Shown here one piece after another: positions 6,332 to 13,207 of a stretch of 32,050 nt of DNA. Positions within the stretch are counted from its first letter, which is position 1, and every line of letters begins with the position of its first letter. A program made the position numbers and the translations under genes. The notes beneath the pieces are model-generated. The model worked only from the letters and a program-made list of their open reading frames with translations, had not been told where the DNA came from and made no database searches. The DNA is from Tannerellaceae bacterium (GTDB taxonomy: Bacteria > Bacteroidota > Bacteroidia > Bacteroidales > Tannerellaceae), in contig JAITRG010000281.1 of assembly GCA_031288515.1 (NCBI GenBank), forward strand, positions 1 through 32,050, read 5' to 3'.

Positions 6332-7943
6332 ACGAGGGGATAACACGCAGGAAAGAAATTGTTTCCAATAAGGAAAAGAAGCGGGTACGCTCATTTACAA
6401 AGCTCAGGCAGGCCCGTCCGTATGCATCCTGGTATTTGGTAAATATCTGCATAAAGAACTCTGCAAAGGAGTTGATATTCCAGATAGAGACTTCCTTCTT
6501 TATTTTATTTATTAATTCTATATTGCCCGAAGCTATAAAACCTAACCTCAGTCCCGGTACGCCGTATGATTTGGAAATGCTTTTAACTACTGTCAAATGT
6601 GGGTTATCGGCCAAATATTCTTTGTTGAACAGCGTAAACCGTTTACTGCCGGCTGCAAAATCGGCAAACGATTCGTCTACGACTAACGTTATCCCTTTTT
6701 CTTTCGCCCATGCTACAAGCTCCAATAATTGGGCCTCTTCAATCAGATTCCCGGAAGGGTTATCCGGGTTGATCACGATTAATTGCTTAATATCCTTTTC
6801 ACTGAAGAAATGAATGAGGTCGCCGGCCGTATAGGTAAAGTCTCTGTTTGCAGGAATAAACTCCACTTTATTGGCAGGCGTCAGCCTGTTGGGGTATTCT
6901 TCAAACGTAGGAAGTATGACGCCCGTTTTCACGTCATTCAGCCGGATATATGTATTTATTAATTCTGCCGCGCCGTTTCCCGCCGCAATCTGATTGGCGT
7001 ATACATTGGCAAACCGGGCGGCAAGCCGGGCATTTACTCCCATGCCGGAGGGGTATTCCGTCAATAAACTGTCAAAATTAGACAACATCTCTTCTTTCAT
7101 CCGCTCATTGGGGAAATAGGGGTTTACCAGATAGCAGAAATCCGTCATCTGCGGAAAGCGCCAATAGCCTCCATAGCGCTTTCCATATAAAGCGGGGGCC
7201 TCCTCTTCCGATGCAAAAAGCGCTTCGGCATTCGTTAAATCCTGTTCATCGTCAATCTCATACCACTTCTCTTTAGCGACGGTCATGGCTTTAAGTTCGG
7301 GCTTATCCAGCAGGGATATTACTCTTAAAACCTGTTCGTAATATTCGTTATTGCCCAGTGCCTTGCTGTATGCTTCGAGGAAAGGGACATATTTATTGGA
7401 TGAAAAATCAACGCTGAATTTGTAAATATTTACCGTTTTGTAATAGTTGTCTTTCTCGCTGAATTTAAAGGCTTTCTTGGGAATGAAGTTCAGGATGTTG
7501 TCGTCTTCGTCGAGCGTGACAACCGTTCCATCCATCCAACTCTGATATTTATCCACAACCGTCAGGTTGGGATAAGGATTCTTTATCAGTTTCTTTAGTA
7601 TTTGCCCTGAGAATATCAGGTCTGATTCGAGAAGGATGGTTTCATCTTCCATTAAGTATTCGCGGGCGAGATACAGGGAATAGATATTATTCGTTTTATC
7701 ATATATTTTATTTTCTACATATATAACAGGCTTTCCCTGGAACGTATCGCCTATAAACTTTTTCAGGTTGTCTCCTTTATAACCGATAACGATAATAATA
7801 CGCTTTATATTTTCAGCGGCAAGCTGGGTAAGCATACGTTCGATCAATGTCCGTGAATGGACTTTAATCATACACTTGGTGTTTTCTTTCGTGAGGCTGC
7901 CCAGGCGTTTTCCCATACCTGCCGCCAATATAATTGCTTGCAT
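6129..7943 (-). CDS. Bifunctional nucleotidyltransferase / PLP-dependent aminotransferase-fold enzyme
   Basis: 604 residues in two domains. Residues 1 to about 235 are a sugar-phosphate or alkyl-phosphate nucleotidyltransferase: the start MQAIILAAGMGKRLGSLTKE carries the NTP-binding loop and KCM follows, closest in type to LicC-like cytidylyltransferases. Residues about 255-604 are a fold-type I PLP enzyme of the HisC/CobD kind, with NPDNPSGN, VDESFADF and SISKSYGVPGLRLG, where Lys458 should bind PLP. CobD-like enzymes include phospho-amino-acid decarboxylases, so one possible activity is making and CTP-activating an amino-alcohol phosphate; this is inference. It is divergent from ugd, and its 3' end is duplicated at 5195-5393. 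Confidence 0.85.
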   Translation of the reverse strand: MQAIILAAGMGKRLGSLTKENTKCMIKVHSRTLIERMLTQLAAENIKRIIIVIGYKGDNLKKFIGDTFQGKPVIYVENKIYDKTNNIYSLYLAREYLMEDETILLESDLIFSGQILKKLIKNPYPNLTVVDKYQSWMDGTVVTLDEDDNILNFIPKKAFKFSEKDNYYKTVNIYKFSVDFSSNKYVPFLEAYSKALGNNEYYEQVLRVISLLDKPELKAMTVAKEKWYEIDDEQDLTNAEALFASEEEAPALYGKRYGGYWRFPQMTDFCYLVNPYFPNERMKEEMLSNFDSLLTEYPSGMGVNARLAARFANVYANQIAAGNGAAELINTYIRLNDVKTGVILPTFEEYPNRLTPANKVEFIPANRDFTYTAGDLIHFFSEKDIKQLIVINPDNPSGNLIEEAQLLELVAWAKEKGITLVVDESFADFAAGSKRFTLFNKEYLADNPHLTVVKSISKSYGVPGLRLGFIASGNIELINKIKKEVSIWNINSFAEFFMQIFTKYQDAYGRACLSFVNERTRFFSLLETISFLRVIPSSANYFLCEVTEKYTTKELSSQLLYSYNILIKDCSTKAGFHSRPYIRIAIRDEKDNNQLIKALRQLDR

Positions 7944-7984
7944 TTCGTTACTCGGCTTTTTATTCTTAGGTTATAAAAGAAGTA

Positions 7985-8013
7985 CAAAAGTAGAGAATTA
8001 TCGCCTATCTTTG
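7985..8013. promoter_or_regulatory. Divergent -7 boxes for the fusion gene and ugd
   Basis: On the minus strand TACTTTTG (complement of 7985-7992) lies about 40 bp before the start at 7943. On the plus strand TATCTTTG (8006-8013) lies 26 bp before the ugd ATG at 8040. Both fit TAnnTTTG. Neither has a convincing TTTG at -33. The boxes are only 13 bp apart, so the two promoters probably interact. Confidence 0.55.
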
Positions 8014-8039
8014 TAGAAAAATAACAAAAGATTCATCAT

Positions 8040-9353
8040 ATGAAAATAGCGATCGTTGGCACAGGCTACGTCGGATTGGTAACCGGCGCTTGTTTTGCAG
8101 AGATGGGAATGGAGGTTTATTGCGTAGACGTGGATAAAACAAAAATAGAAAATTTAAAGAAAGGTATTATTCCTATTTTTGAACCGGGGCTGGAAGAGAT
8201 GGCGAGCCGCAACGCACAAGCCGGGCGATTGAAATTTACGACAGCCTTACGCGAATGTATCAACGATGTGGAAGTTATATTCAGCGCCGTAGGTACGCCT
8301 CCCGACGAAGACGGCAGCGCCGACCTGAAATATGTATTGGAAGTAGCCCGCGAGATAGGCCGGAGTATGAATAAATACTTATTACTCGTTACCAAAAGCA
8401 CCGTACCGGTAGGTACGGCTCAAAAAGTAAAACAAACCATACAGGAGGAATTAGACAAACGAAACGTAAACATTGAATTTGACATTGCATCCAACCCCGA
8501 GTTTCTGAAAGAAGGAGCGGCCATCAAAGATTTTATGAGCCCCGACCGGGTGGTAGTGGGCGTTGAGTCCGAAAGGGCGGAAAAAGTAATGTCTAAATTG
8601 TACCGCCCGTTCCTGCTGAATAATTTCCGCGTTATCTTCATGGACGTACCCTCTGCCGAAATGACAAAATATGCAGCCAATGCGATGCTGGCTACCCGTA
8701 TCAGCTTTATGAACGACATTGCCAACCTGTGCGAGATAGTAGGCGCGGATGTAAATATGGTACGTAAAGGTATCGGTTCGGACGGCCGGATAGGCAGCCG
8801 TTTTTTGTATCCCGGCTGCGGTTACGGCGGGTCGTGTTTCCCCAAAGATGTAAAAGCGCTTATCCGCACAGCACAGGAAAACAATTATACGATGCGTATC
8901 CTGCAGGCTGTGGAAGAGGTTAATGAAAAGCAGAAAAATATCCTTTTCCATAAATTGGAGAACCATTTCAAGGGAGACCTTAATGGCAAACGGATCGCTT
9001 TATGGGGACTGGCCTTTAAACCCGAAACGGATGATATGCGCGAAGCCCCGTCTTTAGTATTAATAGAAAAACTATTGGCCGCAGGATGCCGCGTAACCAC
9101 TTACGACCCGGCTGCTATGGAAGAGGCTAAAAGGCTATACGGCGATAAGATACATTACGGTAAAGACATCTATGAAACGGCAGTAGACGCCGACGCCCTC
9201 ATCCTGGTTACCGAATGGAAAGAATTCCGTCTGCCTTCCTGGCAGGTGGTAAAGAGGCTGATGGCTACGCCGCTCATCTTAGACGGGCGAAATATATACG
9301 ACCCCAGAGAATTGGAAGAGAACGGCTTAGTCTATCATTGTATCGGCCGGTAA
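8040..9353 (+). CDS. ugd: UDP-glucose 6-dehydrogenase
   Basis: This cytoplasmic enzyme oxidises UDP-glucose to UDP-glucuronate with two NAD+, supplying acidic sugar for capsule or other surface polysaccharide. The Rossmann motif is at the N-terminus (MKIAIVGTGYVGLVTGACFA), the substrate-binding region includes SNPEFLKEGAAIKDF, and the catalytic loop YPGCGYGGSCFPKD places the nucleophile at Cys266. The C-terminal domain holds WGLAFKPETDDMREAPS. At 437 residues it is full length for the bacterial family. It converges on the opine-dehydrogenase-like gene with 15 bp between the stops, and is flanked by surface-chemistry genes. Confidence 0.95.
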   Translation: MKIAIVGTGYVGLVTGACFAEMGMEVYCVDVDKTKIENLKKGIIPIFEPGLEEMASRNAQAGRLKFTTALRECINDVEVIFSAVGTPPDEDGSADLKYVLEVAREIGRSMNKYLLLVTKSTVPVGTAQKVKQTIQEELDKRNVNIEFDIASNPEFLKEGAAIKDFMSPDRVVVGVESERAEKVMSKLYRPFLLNNFRVIFMDVPSAEMTKYAANAMLATRISFMNDIANLCEIVGADVNMVRKGIGSDGRIGSRFLYPGCGYGGSCFPKDVKALIRTAQENNYTMRILQAVEEVNEKQKNILFHKLENHFKGDLNGKRIALWGLAFKPETDDMREAPSLVLIEKLLAAGCRVTTYDPAAMEEAKRLYGDKIHYGKDIYETAVDADALILVTEWKEFRLPSWQVVKRLMATPLILDGRNIYDPRELEENGLVYHCIGR

Positions 9354-9368
9354 ATCAGCAGCGTCTTT

Positions 9369-10481
9369 TTAAAGAGAGCAAAGCTGTCCGGCCGTATGGA
9401 TGCCGAAGTTCTGAATAATCCCGCTGCCGGATAAGTCTTTCCCCTGCAAGCCGGAAGCGGTAAGGTATTCTTTCCGCATTTTGTTTTGCATCCAAAGCAA
9501 GACGCCGTCAATACAGGGAGTCTCCACCTCCATGACTGCGGCTATGGATTTAATGATGAGCAGGCCAAAGGGAATATCTTCCGTAAAATAACGGTTGAAG
9601 TAGTCTATAGCATAAGTAGCGCCTTCCCGGTTCATACTCATCTTAATGCCTTTAAAGGCGGTGATGGAACGTATTTTCCGGGTTAGCGAAGCAGCGTCGG
9701 CAGATTCGTAATAGTCGAGTATGCCGGGGATTTCTTTTCCGTTTACCGGGAGTTTTGCTATTATCTGCTGAAATTCATTGTCGCAGCGGATTAATACATC
9801 CGAGCTGTAATCGTCCCATTCTTCATAAAACAAAAATTCTTTATCGAAAGAATCAACCGTTTCCCGGCTCAGCATACCAAATATGCGCGCCGGATGCAGC
9901 AAGGGGTTGCTGTTCGTCAGGGTGGCTTCCAGGTAATGACCCAGCGCGCATGTGGGCGTTTCAAAAACCTGCGAGAACATACCGGCCAGTATATCCGCCG
10001 GAGTATCAGGGTATCCGGCTATCTTTAACGTTGATTTATAGCCTTTGATCACTGCGCTTTTCCCATATTCCGTTATCCTGCAAATATAAGGAACCCGCTG
10101 GAAGCCGAATAATCCCGCAGTAGCTCCCAATATGTGCCGCGCTATCCAGAAAAAGCCATTGCTGCAAACTACCGACCCGATAAACATCCCCGGGCGGACA
10201 TACGGTTTGGCTTCGCACAGCATTTGTTCTATCATAAATCCGGGTACGCACAGAAGCGCCATATCGGAAACGGCCACCGTTTCTTCCGCCCGGTTGGAAA
10301 CGACATGCAAGCCTCCCTTAAAGGTTTTGCCGTTCAAGTCGCCGATTGTAATTTCGGATTGCCACTTACCGGGATGGCCTGTCCACAGATTTACGACATA
10401 TCCCTTATTACTTAAAACCGCGGCAATCACATGCCCCAAACTGCCCCCTCCACAAATACAAATGCTCTTTATTCCCAACAT
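9369..10481 (-). CDS. NAD/NADP octopine/nopaline dehydrogenase family protein
   Basis: 370 residues. The N-terminal Rossmann fold has GGGSLGHVIAAVLSNKGY; the central NSNPLLHPARIFG matches the signature of the octopine/nopaline dehydrogenase domain (PF02317), whose members condense an amino acid with a 2-oxo acid by reductive amination. A cytoplasmic location is expected. Substrates cannot be read from sequence. Next to ugd and a nucleotidyltransferase fusion, a role in making an opine-type or related substituent for a surface glycan is possible but inferred. A ketopantoate-reductase-like role is a less likely alternative because of the HPARIF motif. Confidence 0.8.
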   Translation of the reverse strand: MLGIKSICICGGGSLGHVIAAVLSNKGYVVNLWTGHPGKWQSEITIGDLNGKTFKGGLHVVSNRAEETVAVSDMALLCVPGFMIEQMLCEAKPYVRPGMFIGSVVCSNGFFWIARHILGATAGLFGFQRVPYICRITEYGKSAVIKGYKSTLKIAGYPDTPADILAGMFSQVFETPTCALGHYLEATLTNSNPLLHPARIFGMLSRETVDSFDKEFLFYEEWDDYSSDVLIRCDNEFQQIIAKLPVNGKEIPGILDYYESADAASLTRKIRSITAFKGIKMSMNREGATYAIDYFNRYFTEDIPFGLLIIKSIAAVMEVETPCIDGVLLWMQNKMRKEYLTASGLQGKDLSGSGIIQNFGIHTAGQLCSL

Positions 10482-10511
10482 GCTGTTTCAACTAATTTAA
10501 AATTAAAGCCG

Positions 10512-10519
10512 CAAAAGTA
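10512..10519 (-). promoter_or_regulatory. -7 box for the opine-dehydrogenase-like gene
   Basis: TACTTTTG on the minus strand (complement of 10512-10519) fits TAnnTTTG and lies 30 bp before the start at 10481. This separates the gene from the upstream methyltransferase gene as its own transcription unit, although readthrough remains possible. Confidence 0.55.
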
Positions 10520-10566
10520 CGCATTAATCGTTAAAGTTTGCCTCTTACCCGCCGGTAATCGGCAAT

Positions 10567-11601
10567 TTATTGCCGCTCGAACACTGCGCACAAAATGATC
10601 CCTCTGCTGCCCTGGATTCGATATTCGGGTATGCGCATTACTTTCTTGCCTATCCTTTTTGCCCAGGGAATGGTTGCGAAGTATTTGTACAGCGCGCTTT
10701 TGGGGTGTATGGCATATCCGTTTTCATCTAAAAAAGGCATTTCAGACCACCGCATCGTCTTTTCAGGATTCATTCTGACGGTGAAACGATTTTGCCGATG
10801 ATATTCGCTCCAGTCAAAAAAACCGACGCTCGCGCCTGCCTGCTCTGCCATATAGCGCATGGAGGTTTCGCTCAGCCACCACATGTGAAACGGCGGCAAA
10901 CTGTTACACCAGACGGCTTCGCTGGGATACATGCTCTTGTTTGGGGTTGTTACGATAATCTTCCCTCCTCCTCCCGGCGCTTTCTGCGATTTGCAGCAGG
11001 CTGCTATGCTTTGCAGGAAAGGGAGGGCTTCGTCTACGTGTTCTATTGTTTCGATACAAAGCGCTACGTCATATTCTTCCTTATGCTTGTCTGCCCATTT
11101 GGTAACGTCTGCGCAAAGGTAATAATCGCCAAACGTTTGCCGGGCCTGGGCAACTCCGCTTTCCGAAATATCGATCCCCGTTGCATGGTAGCCCGCCTGA
11201 TTCAGGGCATACGTAAAATAGCCAAGCCCCGACCCGATTTCAAGAATTCTGAGGTCTTTCCTGTTCGCGCCCATTTCCTGAATGATTCTGTTAGCCGCCC
11301 AATAGGCAGGTTCGGCATCGGCCAGATACTGCAGGGGGTCTTTTGCCTTTTTGATTTCTTTCGGATAGCGGCAATAATGGCTATAAGCCCTTCCATACAT
11401 GTATTCGTATATCTTATTATTTCCGATGCGCGGCATTGAAAACTGCGTATCGCACGCAGAGCAGTGATATATACTGAACGTATCGGGTTCGATGAAACCC
11501 GGACAATGTTTCTCTACTAATTGAGCGCCTGCCCCACAGAGCGGACATTCAACGGATTCGGGAAAGTTCTCTTCAGTTTGCACGCTTTTAATTTTCTGCA
11601 T
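10567..11601 (-). CDS. Zinc-ribbon class I SAM-dependent methyltransferase
   Basis: 344 residues. An N-terminal Cys pair ECPLCGAGAQL and a second HCSACDTQF form a four-Cys zinc-ribbon-like module (about residues 19-55). The methyltransferase core follows, with motif I LEIGSGLGYF, acidic GIDIS at the end of strand 2 and CIETIEHVDEA. Such two-module methyltransferases often act in modification of glycans or secondary metabolites; the acceptor is unknown. It is transcribed toward the opine-dehydrogenase-like gene (85 bp gap) and may belong to the same pathway. Confidence 0.8.
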   Translation of the reverse strand: MQKIKSVQTEENFPESVECPLCGAGAQLVEKHCPGFIEPDTFSIYHCSACDTQFSMPRIGNNKIYEYMYGRAYSHYCRYPKEIKKAKDPLQYLADAEPAYWAANRIIQEMGANRKDLRILEIGSGLGYFTYALNQAGYHATGIDISESGVAQARQTFGDYYLCADVTKWADKHKEEYDVALCIETIEHVDEALPFLQSIAACCKSQKAPGGGGKIIVTTPNKSMYPSEAVWCNSLPPFHMWWLSETSMRYMAEQAGASVGFFDWSEYHRQNRFTVRMNPEKTMRWSEMPFLDENGYAIHPKSALYKYFATIPWAKRIGKKVMRIPEYRIQGSRGIILCAVFERQ

Positions 11602-11645
11602 AAGTTCTTATCATTAGATTATAATAAATCGTTTGGCACATCCTG

Positions 11646-11653
11646 CAAAATTA
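11646..11653 (-). promoter_or_regulatory. -7 box for the methyltransferase gene
   Basis: TAATTTTG on the minus strand (complement of 11646-11653) fits TAnnTTTG and sits about 45 bp upstream of the start at 11601. No good -33 partner was found. Confidence 0.5.
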
Positions 11654-11719
11654 TACAAAAAGAACCGAACTACACAGTACAGCTCGCAGAAATGCCTGAT
11701 TTTTCTCTCCTAATCGCTG

Positions 11720-12970
11720 TCAGTAATCTATTATTACCGGAAATTCGGCGCGACCGGAAGACGGATTAAACGAGCCGAAATAGGTGACGTATATCTTCCT
11801 TTCGCGGGTATCTATCGAATAGACGGTAAAGCTATTGCTGGAGATACCGTTCACTTCACGATGTACGCTGTTAAAGACTACTCCTGCCTCAGACGCCGCC
11901 TGATTGGTGCAAAGAATCATCCGCTGGGGGAGCAACTGTTCGTTGGCATTACTCAGGCCTCCTACGTCGAAAACGGCAAAGACATGGGCATGCCCTCCCA
12001 GATAGCAGATAAATTCGCCCTCGCTTTCGCTGAAATCATAGTCTACCGTACATGTTTCCGACGGTTGCCGGATGTTTTCAAACGTCTTCTGTATGGACGA
12101 CCGGCTTCGGAAAGCTTCAACAATCTCCGGAAATAGCTTATAGGTATGTATGAAGTTTCCGTCAATCAGATAGGTGCTGGCGTCGCTCCTGTAAGACTGG
12201 AAAGGATAGTGCGTTAAGACAATGACGCTGTGCTGCCCGGTCATTCCCTGTTTTAAGGCTACATTGGCAAACCAGTCTATCTGTTCCTGCGAAAACGCGG
12301 CCTCTTTCATTGTATTATATTGAAAGGCCGGTTGGTCGGTCATATCCAAGGCTATAAAACGGATGAATCCCCCCATCGGATTCTTTACGTCGGCATAATA
12401 GTAATTCTTTCCGGCCGGCCTTTGCAGCGAATAATTCCCTTTATTGTTAAAGGCGTTTGCCAGCTCTGCCGAACTCAGGTATTCTTTTTGCAAGCGTTCG
12501 CCCATATTACTGTCGTGATTGCCGTAGCAGGGGAAGGTGGGTATCCGGTTATCGGTATAAAGATGGGTGTAAAAAGAATTCAGATACAGGAGCGCGCCGC
12601 TTTTTATTCCTCCGCTGATATGGTCGCCCGTAGCTGCCATGGCATTTATCCTCAGTTCGCTCTGATTGGCAAACTTCACCGATTCTGTTAAGTTCTTCGG
12701 AGATTTATAGTTATTGTCGACCGACCAGTCCGACACATGTACGTCTGAGATGTGTACCAGCTTAAAGCGTTCTACAGGATCGGCTGTGCCTGTTTTATTA
12801 TACATGAAAGAAGCTAAGCGGGCTGCCGCCTGCCTGTTGTTTACCATATAATAAAACTCATAATCATTACTTCTTAAAGTGTAGGGTTTGTCGTCGCAGC
12901 CGGTAATAATAAAACAGAGAACAAACAACAAAAAAACACTTATCTCCTTCTTTGAATCAGTTGCCATCAT
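11720..12970 (-). CDS. Calcineurin-like metallophosphoesterase, lipoprotein
   Basis: 416 residues with a lipobox at FIITGC (Cys25) after an N-terminal hydrophobic stretch, so it is probably anchored in the outer membrane or periplasm. Metallophosphoesterase motifs appear in order: HISDVHVSDW (Asp76, His78), GDHISGG (115-121), GNHDSNMG (150-157), a mid-protein THYPF and a late GGHAHVF. The dimetal site therefore looks complete. The substrate could be a phosphomonoester, diester or nucleotide; nothing narrows it. There are two adjacent ATGs at the start (MMATD) and either may be used. Confidence 0.85.
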   Translation of the reverse strand: MMATDSKKEISVFLLFVLCFIITGCDDKPYTLRSNDYEFYYMVNNRQAAARLASFMYNKTGTADPVERFKLVHISDVHVSDWSVDNNYKSPKNLTESVKFANQSELRINAMAATGDHISGGIKSGALLYLNSFYTHLYTDNRIPTFPCYGNHDSNMGERLQKEYLSSAELANAFNNKGNYSLQRPAGKNYYYADVKNPMGGFIRFIALDMTDQPAFQYNTMKEAAFSQEQIDWFANVALKQGMTGQHSVIVLTHYPFQSYRSDASTYLIDGNFIHTYKLFPEIVEAFRSRSSIQKTFENIRQPSETCTVDYDFSESEGEFICYLGGHAHVFAVFDVGGLSNANEQLLPQRMILCTNQAASEAGVVFNSVHREVNGISSNSFTVYSIDTRERKIYVTYFGSFNPSSGRAEFPVIIDY

Positions 12971-13000
12971 TTAGTTCTTTGCGAGGGTTCTATAATAAGG

Positions 13001-13008
13001 CAAATGTA
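13001..13008 (-). promoter_or_regulatory. -7 box for the phosphoesterase gene
   Basis: TACATTTG on the minus strand (complement of 13001-13008) fits TAnnTTTG, 30 bp before the start at 12970. It lies in the 51-bp gap after the Cys-rich feo gene and suggests separate transcription. Confidence 0.5.
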
Positions 13009-13021
13009 ATAAATTATTCAA

Positions 13022-13198
13022 TTAGTTAGTTCCCGGGCAGTCTTTTTTATTATTTCTCCGGTTTTTAAATTCACAACTGCCACACCCGGCGCACGGATTG
13101 CCGCCCCGGCGAATCTTTACTGTCAAACGGTATACCTGATATCCTGTATAAACAACCGTCATAACGCCTGTTATCGCCACTATTATTATTTGCCACAT
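13022..13198 (-). CDS. FeoB-associated Cys-rich membrane protein
   Basis: A 58-residue protein. It starts MWQIIIVAITGVMTVVYTGY, a single transmembrane helix, then a basic stretch (VKIRRGG), then CAGCGSC (Cys36, 39, 42) and a fourth Cys at 54 in KKDCPG. This is the pattern of the small FeoB-associated proteins found after feoB in many anaerobes; it is thought to assist ferrous iron transport, and the Cys cluster could bind metal. The start lies 9 bp after the feoAB stop, so it is in the same operon. Confidence 0.88.
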   Translation of the reverse strand: MWQIIIVAITGVMTVVYTGYQVYRLTVKIRRGGNPCAGCGSCEFKNRRNNKKDCPGTN

Positions 13199-13207
13199 AA
13201 TTAATAA

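Noticed and set aside
8451-8966. 171-codon frame antisense to ugd
   Set aside because: Shadow of the strongly coding ugd frame; no family features.
9344-9394. CGGCCGG and CCGGCCG inverted pair between convergent ugd and the opine-dehydrogenase-like gene as a bidirectional terminator
   Set aside because: Each half is itself nearly palindromic and they lie within coding ends 37 bp apart, with no adjacent T-run after the second arm; chance is a sufficient explanation.
10792-11439. 215-codon plus-strand frame antisense to the methyltransferase
   Set aside because: The opposite strand encodes a recognisable zinc-ribbon methyltransferase over the whole length; the frame has no start signal or domain.
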